The notes under the pieces were generated by a model. That model worked only from the letters and a program-made list of their open reading frames with translations, made no database searches and was not told the DNA's origin. Shown here piece by piece: positions 12,946 to 22,035 of a stretch of DNA of 64,000 bases. Location: the NCBI GenBank assembly GCA_002205965.3, contig NADL03000546.1, positions 496,001 through 560,000 of the forward strand, read 5' to 3'. The translations under genes and the position numbers were made by a program. The DNA comes from Kappaphycus alvarezii. Taxonomy: Eukaryota > Rhodophyta > Florideophyceae > Gigartinales > Solieriaceae. The number at the start of each line of letters is the position of its first letter. Position 1 is the first letter of the stretch.

Positions 12946-13360
12946 ATTCGACACGGAAAACTCTTGTCTCCAAGTAGATACCAATGAAGTGTTTATACTC
13001 GGATCTGAGTGTCAAGTTTCCCGCTCTCTCGGTACTAAACCTCTAGATGAAGGAAAATCTCCGCTGGCCAATTGAGATTAGGTACTTAAGTTTAATAACT
13101 ATGTTCAATTTCCAAAAAGGATAGGGATTTTCTTTTATTCTCCATACAGATAGTCGTCTGCAAAGCCAGTTAGCATTCTTTAGTGCCTCGCTCCACAAGC
13201 AATCAGGTATTTTGTTGTAGAAGAGTAGTACCCTTGCCCGCACCTGGTGTTCACTAACCAAACTTTCAACAACGCTGTTGTTCTTTGGTGCCCATGGTTC
13301 TGAAGGACTTATGATGGCTCCATATGATCGCATTTATTCATCTAAATCCCTATTGAGGTG
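12945..13360 (-). pseudogene. Outer Ty1/copia element: integrase remnant
   Basis: The minus strand reads as the end of a copia integrase core: NNSVVESLV, then RARVLLFYNKIPDCLWSEAL, then NANWLCRRLSVWRIK. After one stop it continues as GNLTLRSEYKHFIGIYLE then TRVFRVELE, the linker before RT. That linker picks up again at about 6130 on the far side of the inner element (ESKTVRVLRRGF). The upstream half of the integrase, the protease and gag are missing and are replaced by LINE-derived sequence on the right. Confidence 0.75.
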
Positions 13361-13439
13361 TTCGCCGGCGGTTTAAACCCCCACCTGGTTGATTATGTAA
13401 TTTTAAGTAGAGAAGTTCTTTTCCACCATCGCATTATAA

Positions 13440-13990
13440 AGGGGATTCATGCAAGTAACATAAAAAATCGGTCCCTCCGCTGGTACAGTTCTATAAACCT
13501 TCCCGGCGCAAAGGAATGGGTCTTTTGCGCCACGTACCCCGGCCTCAGGACTGGTATTGACTCCTATGAATTCTCAGTGTGGCTGCGGTACAACCCTTAA
13601 GTACCGCTTTTCGCCTCGTACACTCTGCGCCCGAGACGAAAATTCCCTGAGATCCTCGACTGCTACGGGGATCTTCTTATGCAGTGCCTACATGGCGGGC
13701 ACCAAACCCTAAGATATGACCGACAAGTCATTCTCTTCGCCCAAGACCTGCCGAAAGCACCCTGCCACCCTGCCATCGAGCAGTGACAGGATGTCCAACC
13801 TAGAGGGCCAGACATTCACGCCATAAGCAGCAATAAAGGAAAAGATTTCTTCGATGTCACGTTCGTCAAACCCCTCGTGCCTTTTACCAGGAAAGCACTT
13901 ACTTTTAATCCACTAATCTCCCTCAATCCAGCAATATCCGCAAGAAACAGATAGTATGAACCTTTGATCGCGAATTCTGCTAAAAGTCGG
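13440..13990 (+). pseudogene. LINE-type polyprotein C-terminus, copy 1
   Basis: The plus strand reads as the end of a non-LTR reverse transcriptase polyprotein. It first shows the conserved pre-zinc block (GAKEWVFCATYPGLRTGIDSY), then the zinc/endonuclease-like region (FPEILDCYGDLLMQC, then RYDRQVILFAQDL, then DFFDVTFVKPLVP). It contains several stops. The same domain recurs at 15636-16266 and, in part, at 16385-16575. Confidence 0.7.
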
Positions 13991-14262
13991 ACACCTAATT
14001 CAACAAAAATAATAATTTAAACAAATGGATTACTGACCTGCATTCCCCATTTTCTCCCCCTTTGCTCCCCGTGAACACCACTACTATCAATTCAACCTCA
14101 CTGTCTTCCAAATTTGTTGAAATTTCCCGGGAACTGGGAGACAATCGAAACAGAAGCCCAACCCCAATCCAATGGGCGCTATACCTGCGCTAGCCCAGCA
14201 TTTTCAGCTTCATATCTTATCCAATGTATCTAACTCCTTCCCCTTGCTCAACATACAGCAAA

Positions 14263-15634
14263 CATGACCAGAGACTCAGATGCAGAATATCGCTGCATTC
14301 AGGAAGCACTCTTTCAACGGGAGTACGGCGAAAAGACCACATAAAGAGAGAGCGCAAAGCAAAATGATATCGGGTTCATGATGCTGCGGCATGCTTACAA
14401 GTCGTAGAGCAAAGATCCCTCTGATTATAAGCCTACGAGTCCCACAGATATGAATTTCGTCACGTGTAAACCGGGGCGCCCACATTCAGTCCCCCCACAC
14501 CATGAGAAAGTCTTCGCAGGGGCAATGAGGTACTTCGCTGAGATGAACACACCTCTAACCAAACCAAGAGCCACATATATTGCCCAAGACCATGTTTAAA
14601 TGATTCCTTCTAATGAGCGGATCAAAATTAATTTCAAAAACAACCGTCCACCAGTTAAGTACGTCAACAACTTCATGGTGCGAAATTCTCTCAGTTAGGG
14701 GAGCGGGAGATAAGTTGAAGACCAGAGAATGGAAGCCTGCACTCAAGCGCATGTGGCATAACATTTGTTCAGAGTGCAGGCCGCGATGAACAGGTACAAC
14801 GTCAAGGATCCGAAGTACGTTTTTAATATGGATCAGTCGGGAATGTCCTTCGAAAAAATGGTTGGCCTTGGGCTTTGCAAATGAGTTGGGACTAAAGTAC
14901 AAAATCCCTTGCAACGTACAGTGAAGAAAATTGGAGATTTAAACACGGTTACAATCATGCCCGTTGCATTAGCAGATGGCCGAGCGTACAATCCAGTACT
15001 GGTTTACCCTGGAAAGCTTCCCCATTTTTGAGTTTTGTGCGGAGTTTCAGAGTCATTGCACTCCTTTCTCATGGATTGCTATCTTTTCCATCGCCCGGTT
15101 CCGGACGCAGACAGTGATATAATATATCAGTTGGCAAGAATGATTTTAGAAAAGAAAAGAATTGTGAGCGAATTCGCAGCATTTGATACTTGTTTTGGAT
15201 TTTTATGCTGCACACATACAGTACAAAACTTTGAAGCTTTTCCGGAAAATCGGGTGATTACAAAACGCACTTCCTGCGCACACGTCTCATGAGTTGCAAC
15301 TGTTAGACGTAACTGTTTTTAATTATTACAAGTCATTTTCACAAGGTCAACTGCATGCAGCAGCTAGACGACAGAAGCTCCTGAACTCATTTGACGTCGG
15401 CTTATGTATTTGCAACCCATACGCACGATCATTTGTAGTGCCAAATATTATTGATGGTTTTATCAAGTGTGGTATCTAGAACACTTTTTTACGCGCTACA
15501 AATTCACGCGCTGTAGATCGAGTGTTTAATTGTATGGAGTTCGCCTTCGTTATGTCAGTGGAGGCATTGGTCACGGCTTACAGATGTAGAGGCCGTTCTC
15601 TGCTGAGAGATGCGGATGTTGAGGAGGAGGGATG
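14263..15634 (+). pseudogene. Pogo/Tigger-like DDE transposase pseudogene
   Basis: With frameshifts and stops, the plus strand carries a pogo-type DDE transposase. The first catalytic Asp lies in YVFNMDQSGMSFEKMVG (Asp codon at 14831). Next come GDLNTVTIMPVALADGRAYN and PVLVYPGK at about 14935-15020. The block with the second catalytic region is decayed (15035-15240). The conserved PxHTSHxLQxLDVxVF block survives as AHTSHELQLLDVTVFNYYKSF-like sequence at about 15275-15330. An acidic C-terminus ends at the TGA at 15632. Terminal inverted repeats were not identified. It lies between two LINE fragments. Confidence 0.8.
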
Positions 15635-15635
15635 A

Positions 15636-16266
15636 ATTTCGATCAAGACTAGTGTGGCTCCAGTACTACCTCCAAGTCCCGCTCTTCGCCCCAGACAAGC
15701 CGCGCCCACGCCCAAACTGCCCTGAGGTCCTCGACTGCCACGGGGATCACCTCATGCACTGACTGCATGGTAGGCACCGCACCCGACGACACGACCGTCA
15801 AGTCGTCCTCCTCGCCCAAGACCTGCAGGAGGCAGCCAGTCATCCGGCTATCGAGCGGCAACAGGGGCTTCACCGCACAAGGCCGGATATCGAGGCAATG
15901 GGTAGCAACGGAGGAACGGACTTTTTTGACGTCACGTTCGTCAATCCTCTTGCGCCCTCCGATAGGAGAGCTCGTACTTTCAACCCACTCGCCTCCCTCA
16001 ACGCAGCCATCTCCGCCAAACGTAGAAGGTATGAACCACTGCTCGCAACTGCTACTGGAGGGGGGCTTGTGCCTATCCCAATACCCACCCTCGGAGGCTG
16101 GCACCCAGACGCGTACGCGGTGCTAACCGATGTCGCGCGGAACGTGGCCGTTCGAGCGATGGAGACCTACGGGATGGTTAGAGCGGTGCTTTCCCAAAGC
16201 CACGCTGCTGCGGCCGTCATGTCCAACGCGGCATGCCTGCTCGCCGACATTGAACCCGTTCTGTAA
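15636..16266 (+). pseudogene. LINE-type polyprotein C-terminus, copy 2 (best preserved)
   Basis: The plus strand reads, with one in-frame stop, through the zinc-binding and restriction-like endonuclease-like end of a LINE polyprotein: CPEVLDCHGDHLMH, then RHRTRRHDRQVVLLAQDL, then RPDIEAMGSNGGTDFFDVTF, then VNPLAP. The last 122 codons (15898-16266) are open and end at the TAA at 16264, after a conserved LVPIPIPTLGGWHPDAY block. No RT core precedes it, so this is a truncated copy. It is more GC-rich than the neighbouring pogo sequence. Confidence 0.75.
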
Positions 16267-16384
16267 GCAAGGTCATTTACTGTAGTGTTACCCAGTGACG
16301 ACTTATCCCGCATAAGGTATTAACCTCGTGGATATAACCGACCACATCTTCCATGCATTAAAATAACCCAAAAATTCCCCCCTC

Positions 16385-16575
16385 TTAGAGGAAGACTTGC
16401 TCCTATCCCCATGCCCATCCTCGGAGGCTGGCATCCAGACACGTATACGGTGCTAACCGATGTCACGATGGAGACTTATCGGAAGGTTCGAGCGGTGTTA
16501 ACTTAAAGGCACGCTGCCGCGGCCATTATGTCTAACACGGCATGCCTGCTCGCTGGCATTGAGCCGGCCCTCTAG
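16385..16575 (+). repeat. LINE-type polyprotein C-terminus, copy 3 (last part only)
   Basis: This repeats about 16072-16266 with many substitutions and an internal deletion of roughly 30 bp. Shared pieces include the codons for GGWHPDxYxVLTDV and NAACLLA. It is non-coding now. It lies about 180 bp upstream of the AT-hook gene, so that gene's 5' region is very short or overlaps repeat DNA. Confidence 0.75.
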
Positions 16576-16754
16576 GGAAAGTTATTTAGTGCTACTCGGT
16601 GACGACTTTTTCCTCGCAGCGGAATCTCAGCTGCGCTGATACTGTCGGCCAAATCTTCGATACATTAAAACAAGCCAAAAATTCAGCGGTTACAGTTCTG
16701 TACAGTTACAAATCCAGCTCGGCATTAAAACAATTATTACTGTAAGCACCCGTT

Positions 16755-18329
16755 TTGATCCATGGAATTGACAGCTGCCAGCTCCGACTTCCAAGTGCCT
16801 TCAGAAGGATAATAATGCAAATCTCGCCAGCGGACCTCACACCGTCGACGCCACCGATCCCTTCGGCCATTAACAGCATCAACCCGTACATTCTAGACTG
16901 CAATATGCAGTCATTCATTTGCCACCCTCCTCAATTAGTACCTCGTGTGGCATCCAAAACTATACGCTGTCCAACCCGCCGACCATTCAAACTTGCCGAG
17001 TCGCGCCCCCTACCGCCCACCCACTCCTCAACGCAACCCCCCACTTTGCCGCGCGGTCGCGGGCGTCCACGCAAATCTTCTCCTTCCCAACCGCCTGAAC
17101 CAAGATTCCAAAATCCGTCTCGGGATGAAGGGACAAACTCTCCTGTGTCGTCAGATTCGGCCAGAACGGCTACTCAAAGTGCGAAAAAAGCACGGGGGAG
17201 ACCTCGGAAGAAGGGGCGTGAAGAACTTGCGAAGGAAGATGGAGGGGCTACACGCGCTGGTAGAGATTCGCAGATCTCCAGTGAGGTCACGAATAACAGC
17301 GCCAGACAGGGAAAAAAGCAATTCGATGTTACTGGGAGCAAGGCGGCTGGAAAAACTGCCTCCCGAACGAGTGGACAGAAGACCACCGTTGCTGGCAAAG
17401 GACCACGTGACAAGAGTGATAGGAAGATATATTCGAATGAAGTTTACAAAGGAGATGCATCCAGTGAAAACAATGCTGCCTTGCCTGAGGTAGTGCTGGG
17501 GGAGTTGGAGGCACCAAGGAATGTAGCCCAGGAGGGCCGAGGAGAGTTATCACAAGCGGTCGGGCGTCAGAGAAAGTCAAACGAGAGGACAAAAACGATC
17601 AAGCAAAATAGCACCTCATCCACCAGTTCCATAGCGAACAAGCAGAGCAAGAAGTCGAATCCGTCTGCGCCGCGTGGTCGTAAAGCATCACGTGTAAAGC
17701 GGAAAGCTATGGGGAAACCTCAGAAAGTCGTACATGCCCTAGATCTTGAGTTGGGTATGCCCGATGAGGTTCCGCTTGTCCCTGTGTCAAACGTCAAGGC
17801 GGCGAGCAAAGCCGAGAAAGCTACAACCGCAGATTCCCAGATGGGAGAACAGCGTGGAGATGAGTATGACACATCTTTGGATATTCCGGACTCCACATTG
17901 GCAGACGCAGCAGAACAAGAGGAAAAAATCGCAAACCCTTCCGTGCATGAAACCCATGACGAGATTGACTTGGGCGGAGGACTCAACGAGGTGGAAATTG
18001 CAAGAATCCGTAAATTGGCAAGTTCAACAGGATCGAGAGAGTCGTTGGTCGTGTCCAGGGCAGGCATCAAACTACCACCGGCTACTCGAGCAAATAAGAC
18101 GACAGCAGTTCAAACGGAGGAGCAAAAGCAGTCAGTTCACGCTTCCTTCCGCCGCGCTGAAGAGATGGTGGAGGATGGCGTTGAATATGACGACGGCAGG
18201 TACGGCACTTGTTTCCAATGCGGCGAGGCGCTGGTCATCCCCGGTGTTGCCCGTTTTTTCTGCAAAAACTGCGGATGGTTGACTCGAGCTGCTGAAATTA
18301 AATCCATTTCGCCAGGGCATCATGACTAA
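16755..18329 (+). CDS. AT-hook protein with C-terminal four-cysteine zinc motif
   Basis: This is a single uninterrupted frame of 524 codons, lysine/arginine- and Ser/Thr-rich, probably a nuclear DNA-binding protein. Two AT-hooks are clear: RGRGRPRKS at residues 100-108 and KARGRPRKK at 145-153. A third basic patch (APRGRKASRVKRK) lies near residue 310. The C-terminus has a CX2CX13CX2C motif (Cys 486, 489, 503 and 506), zinc-ribbon-like, with a Trp directly after. The middle is low-complexity and likely disordered. Start codons at residues 1, 21 and 51 are all possible; the first is used here. It converges with the mitoferrin gene, leaving 146 bp between stops. I do not recognise an orthologue. 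Confidence 0.8.
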   Translation: MIHGIDSCQLRLPSAFRRIIMQISPADLTPSTPPIPSAINSINPYILDCNMQSFICHPPQLVPRVASKTIRCPTRRPFKLAESRPLPPTHSSTQPPTLPRGRGRPRKSSPSQPPEPRFQNPSRDEGTNSPVSSDSARTATQSAKKARGRPRKKGREELAKEDGGATRAGRDSQISSEVTNNSARQGKKQFDVTGSKAAGKTASRTSGQKTTVAGKGPRDKSDRKIYSNEVYKGDASSENNAALPEVVLGELEAPRNVAQEGRGELSQAVGRQRKSNERTKTIKQNSTSSTSSIANKQSKKSNPSAPRGRKASRVKRKAMGKPQKVVHALDLELGMPDEVPLVPVSNVKAASKAEKATTADSQMGEQRGDEYDTSLDIPDSTLADAAEQEEKIANPSVHETHDEIDLGGGLNEVEIARIRKLASSTGSRESLVVSRAGIKLPPATRANKTTAVQTEEQKQSVHASFRRAEEMVEDGVEYDDGRYGTCFQCGEALVIPGVARFFCKNCGWLTRAAEIKSISPGHHD

Positions 18330-18475
18330 GTAATCAATTTGTTAGTCTACCTATGCTCAACAGATTTAAGGCTGAAACTCGTAGAAAGGCGGTTAAAGTG
18401 ATTCTGGTCAGAATCCGGTTGCCATATGATCTGTTGCCAGTGACTGCAACAACTTCGTCGCCCTCCATATCTAGG

Positions 18476-19639
18476 TTACATAGGCCTGCTGGAAAACTCT
18501 CCTTCTTGGCCATCTCCTGCAGCGTTTGACATTACATGCTTACAAAATTCATATGTTGTCCAACACACGGCTGCGGCGGGCATGTGAAACAAAACTCTTG
18601 GTCGCACACCTTTCATCAATCCGGAAAGCCCTTCCTCCACTCTGATGCTTCTGAGCGCATCACTCAACCCCCGGTATCGCCTAGCACCCACCTCTCCTTG
18701 AGTCTGCAACCTCGTTTTGACAACATCCAATGGATTCGTAAAGGCTGCCGCCATAGCACCCGCCACGGCTCCCGCCGCACAATGAGAGGCTGCAGAAAAC
18801 TCATGCTCATCCTTCCGTCTCCAGTCCAAAATCATTTTTTTCGCTGTTTCATAACCGCTAAAATACACGGCGGTGAACGGCACATTCATGACCAAAGTTG
18901 CGCCATAGCCGGCATAAAACGCGCGAAATCCATGATTGACATACACGCGCTTTGCACACTCCATGACCGAAGTATAGGTCCCACTAGCCGCTAGCTGCAT
19001 GCGCTGCTTAATGACATCCATAGGTGTCATGATACCGTCACCAGCAACAGTCGCGCAGACGCCCGCCGTCGCGGTAGCCACAGGGTGAACCAAGCCATCT
19101 GTGGCACTCTCCGGTGCTAGGCGATTCCTGACACCCTCATAAGTTGCGAAGTACAGGGCATGAGCTGGGCCTGCGGAAAGCGCAACCGCACCAACGCCGC
19201 GCCACAAGGCACGAATGCCTTCAGCTGCGACGATGGAACGAGTTGTGTTAAACATACCAAGGTTTGCATAGTCGCGCACTGCAACATAGGATTGCATGCG
19301 AGTTTTGATGGTGTCGACGGGATACATGGCCATGTGTTCGGTCATTCCTGCCAGGGCGCCGGCAGACATGTGTTGGGCGGTGGTGAGGGTGGTGTCATCC
19401 TCGACGCAGAAAACGGGGGCATGGGGTGGATCTGCGGTGGAGGGTTGAGTGGAGTGTGTCGCTGGAGAGTCGGATGGGGTGTCAGAGGGTGTAGACTGAT
19501 GGAGGGATGACGTGGAGGGGGAGGTCGGGTGTTTGGTGTTTCGATGCGGGGAGCTTGGCTTGGGAGACCTTGGGGTGGGGGTCAGGGCATCAATGCCCGC
19601 ACTCATCGCACGGCTGGCTGTCTTTGGCGTCTGGGTCAT
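18476..19639 (-). CDS. Mitoferrin-type mitochondrial iron carrier
   Basis: The encoded protein is a mitochondrial carrier family member with three tandem repeats, each with PxDxxKxR: PVDTIKTR, PMDVIKQR and PLDVVKTR (residues 153, 252 and 349 of the longest, 433-residue reading, which starts at 19777). AGMTEHMAMYPVDTIKTRMQ in repeat 1 and MNVPFTAVYFSGYE in repeat 2 are typical of mitoferrins (Mrs3/Mrs4), which move iron across the inner mitochondrial membrane for haem and Fe-S synthesis. The chosen start, MTQTPK at 19639, is residue 47 of that reading. The N-terminal ~85 residues before the first helix are Ser/Thr/Pro-rich and longer than usual. There is no intron. The substrate is inferred from motif similarity. 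Confidence 0.9.
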   Translation of the reverse strand: MTQTPKTASRAMSAGIDALTPTPRSPKPSSPHRNTKHPTSPSTSSLHQSTPSDTPSDSPATHSTQPSTADPPHAPVFCVEDDTTLTTAQHMSAGALAGMTEHMAMYPVDTIKTRMQSYVAVRDYANLGMFNTTRSIVAAEGIRALWRGVGAVALSAGPAHALYFATYEGVRNRLAPESATDGLVHPVATATAGVCATVAGDGIMTPMDVIKQRMQLAASGTYTSVMECAKRVYVNHGFRAFYAGYGATLVMNVPFTAVYFSGYETAKKMILDWRRKDEHEFSAASHCAAGAVAGAMAAAFTNPLDVVKTRLQTQGEVGARRYRGLSDALRSIRVEEGLSGLMKGVRPRVLFHMPAAAVCWTTYEFCKHVMSNAAGDGQEGEFSSRPM

Positions 19640-19779
19640 GTGCAGGAGGATGAGTAGGCAGAGAGAGGGGCGGAGATCTAACGGCTGGGAGTTGTTAGTG
19701 AATGGAAAAAAGTTAGTGGCGTGAGGTATGGAAAACGATGTTAACCGTGTGGGGGATCCTGACGACCGAGCCGACAATT

Positions 19780-20949
19780 GTCTCGACTTGGATACAGAAC
19801 TGGCATTGAAAATCGCCGGCGATAGCGCTGTCCAATTGGAGAAATTTGGCGGGAAATGGTACTACTCGAGTTGACCAGTAAAATTCTGCACTGTGTAGTC
19901 GTTTCCATGAATATCCACATAGAGGTTCTTGGCATGAAGAGGGGAACCTGCAGTGTAATGCTCGACTAGGTTATCAAGCATACTGTAGCATCCCGGGCAG
20001 TTTGACATGCTGACGCAGCATATTTTGTTAGTTCTCAACTGTAAGCTCAGTTTAGTTGCTGCCCTCACCCAATACGTAAATTTTCGATATAAAACAGAAA
20101 AAGGTTTGTTGTTCCTATTGGCGGCCGTTATTGCGGTACAGCTGGCTAGATGCAGAAAAAATACAAAAACCCAAAGCGAATCATACCGTTGGATGAAAAC
20201 AAAATAGTGGAATTTTGTCCACGTATCATAAACCATAAACAAAAAAAAGTATGGAGGTATACGGTACAGAACTAGACACTACAAAAAAGGTGCACCTGTA
20301 TCAGCCAATTCCCCCTCGCCCGTCATGTAGGACCACCTGGTTACCTTTAGCTAGCAGTTTAGTCTTCAGCGCAGACACTCATCAGACGGCTCACCCTTAT
20401 TAAATTAGTTCCCCAAGAAGACATGTGCTCTTTCATTAATTTTCCTTGCTGTACCACACGAATTCTATCTAGACTGGCCCTGTGCGTATTGCGAGAACAT
20501 CTTATTTATTTCAAGTTCAAGAAATGATATGCTTTCCTTCACTATCGCGGTTCTCAGCCCTCCAAAACCCTCAAAGCAAACACACCACCTATTTTCCCTC
20601 TTTTCGGTATTTCCTCGTGATTGGCAGTATAATAGCAGAGGCAAACTGGAACGCCGCCATAGCTGACGCTCAGTAAATCAACAGCCGTCTCTGAAATGAC
20701 GCAATTGTGTCAGTGGTTCCAAGTCAACTCAGCCGCTATATTTACATCTCTCTGCTTAGAGCTCCTCTGCAAGGATATGTTTAGGACTTCGGAAAAATGA
20801 ACAGCCCGTAGTGCTGGCTAAGTTGTAGGCTCGTGCCCTGCGTAAATCTCAACGGTTCGCATGGCAGTGGCCTTGTGAAGCCACGAAATGATGGTTACAG
20901 TCAGCACGAGAGGCACCGGCACATATTCCCAGAATTCACCGCAACATTG
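19780..20949. other. Intergenic region upstream of the mitoferrin gene
   Basis: No family is recognisable. A 126-codon minus-strand frame at 19862-20242 contains a Cys-rich stretch (NKICCVSMSNCPGCYSML) but no supporting motif and no homologous neighbour, so I do not call it a gene. The mitoferrin promoter should lie in the first few hundred bases. Confidence 0.4.
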
Positions 20950-21019
20950 GCAAACTCCCCTCGTGGTTGGGGATTCTTTGCGTTGAGGGCGAGAATCCCC
21001 AACCGCGAGGGTAGTTGGC
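20950..21019. repeat. Long hairpin: 28-bp arms with a 14-nt loop
   Basis: Arm 20950-20977 pairs with arm 20992-21019 with three mismatches. The inner 13 bp (GGTTGGGGATTCT against AGAATCCCCAACC) are perfect. The loop is TTGCGTTGAGGGCG. No poly-T follows to suggest a simple terminator. It could be a small foldback element or the precursor of a small RNA. Confidence 0.75.
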
Positions 21020-21748
21020 ACAACTGTTCTTAGGTGAGATGATTCTTAGCGGTAGGAATGTGTCGGTTAGATTCTCCTCCATCACTTTCTTTTGAGAAAT
21101 GGAAGCAAAAAGGACTTACTAATCATGGCGACAGGTCATTACATCACTGGCGGGTGGAGCGAACGTTCATTAACTGTGGAAGGGAGTTCGACTGATTCCC
21201 GGGATGTGGGCGGAGGGGGATGCGGAGAAATGGGGGATGCATTACTTGCTGCACGCCTCAATTCGTTTATATCCACGTCCTGTCGAAGTGTAGCTGATTC
21301 GCGTAAGCTTTTTTTCGAAGCGCATCTTTGCTAACCATCAAATCTAAAGGAAGCAATCACGCAACAAACCCTAATCTAATCCATTTCATCCACGTTTGAA
21401 CCCTGCATTTAACGGAAAAGATAGTAAGAACTGCAAGTGCAGTGGACGTGAATCTTTACTAAAGCCTTTCAGCTATATCTCCACTTGAACCATCTCTACG
21501 AGATTTCTCCCTTTCTCGCGGAGTATTCTGTAACTTTATGGCATCAATACAACGGGTGTCCGCTGCAGGATCCGACTATATCGCTAACTAAGAGCTAACT
21601 GGGTGGTCCACGTCGGCCACGTGCAGCAACATGCAAATGACAATCCCCATTCTAGCCATGAACCGACATGCCTCAGCACCAGTCTTCCCAAATACGCCAC
21701 CCCCAGGTCTACTGCTCATCACAAAACCGCTTACCCACAACTGCCTTT
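21020..21748. other. Region downstream of the ArfGAP exon, no confirmed gene
   Basis: If the ArfGAP transcript is spliced, its next exon should lie here on the minus strand, but I could not find ArfGAP-like sequence. The plus-strand frame at 21092-21334 has no recognisable motif. Confidence 0.35.
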
Positions 21749-22035
21749 CACTTACCGCCATTCTTCATCACCTCCATCTCATCAGGATGCCACAGGTAAG
21801 TCCCCAAACAATTTTTGACCCGATTTGAAGCATCAGCACGTAATCTTTGCGCACAGTTAATACACACGAACGCCCCGCGCTTCAGCGTAGCCCAATTAGC
21901 GGGCCTGGCCCCGCAGTCTGCGCACCCTATTTTGTTGTACATTGCACGCAGTTGCTTCATGTACTCTTCGTGGCTGGCCTCTATTTGCTCCTTTGGGTAG
22001 CAGTTGCCAAGTTTGGAACGGCTTTGCTCGGACAT
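21748..22035 (-). CDS. ArfGAP-type zinc-finger protein, first exon or short gene
   Basis: From the ATG at 22035 the minus strand encodes 95 residues. The ArfGAP signature CX2CX16CX2CX4R is complete: Cys 38, 41, 58 and 61, and Arg 66 at the position of the catalytic arginine finger. The following segment (NRVKNCLGTYLWHPDEMEVM) matches the next part of the domain, which then stops well short of the usual ~120 residues. The stop codon TGA overlaps GTAAGTG: after GAATGGCG, at 21755-21750, there is a strong splice donor. The frame therefore probably continues in another exon to the left. ArfGAPs stimulate GTP hydrolysis on Arf GTPases in membrane traffic. Truncation is the alternative. Confidence 0.75.
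   Translation of the reverse strand: MSEQSRSKLGNCYPKEQIEASHEEYMKQLRAMYNKIGCADCGARPANWATLKRGAFVCINCAQRLRADASNRVKNCLGTYLWHPDEMEVMKNGGK

Noticed and set aside
15649..16104. A 151-codon minus-strand open frame
   Set aside because: It is the shadow of the LINE C-terminal domain, which is conserved on the plus strand in three copies.
19862..20242. A 126-codon minus-strand frame with a CPGC motif upstream of the mitoferrin gene
   Set aside because: CXXC alone is not enough for a redoxin call. The surroundings show no thioredoxin-like secondary motifs and the frame is overlapped by equally long plus-strand frames.
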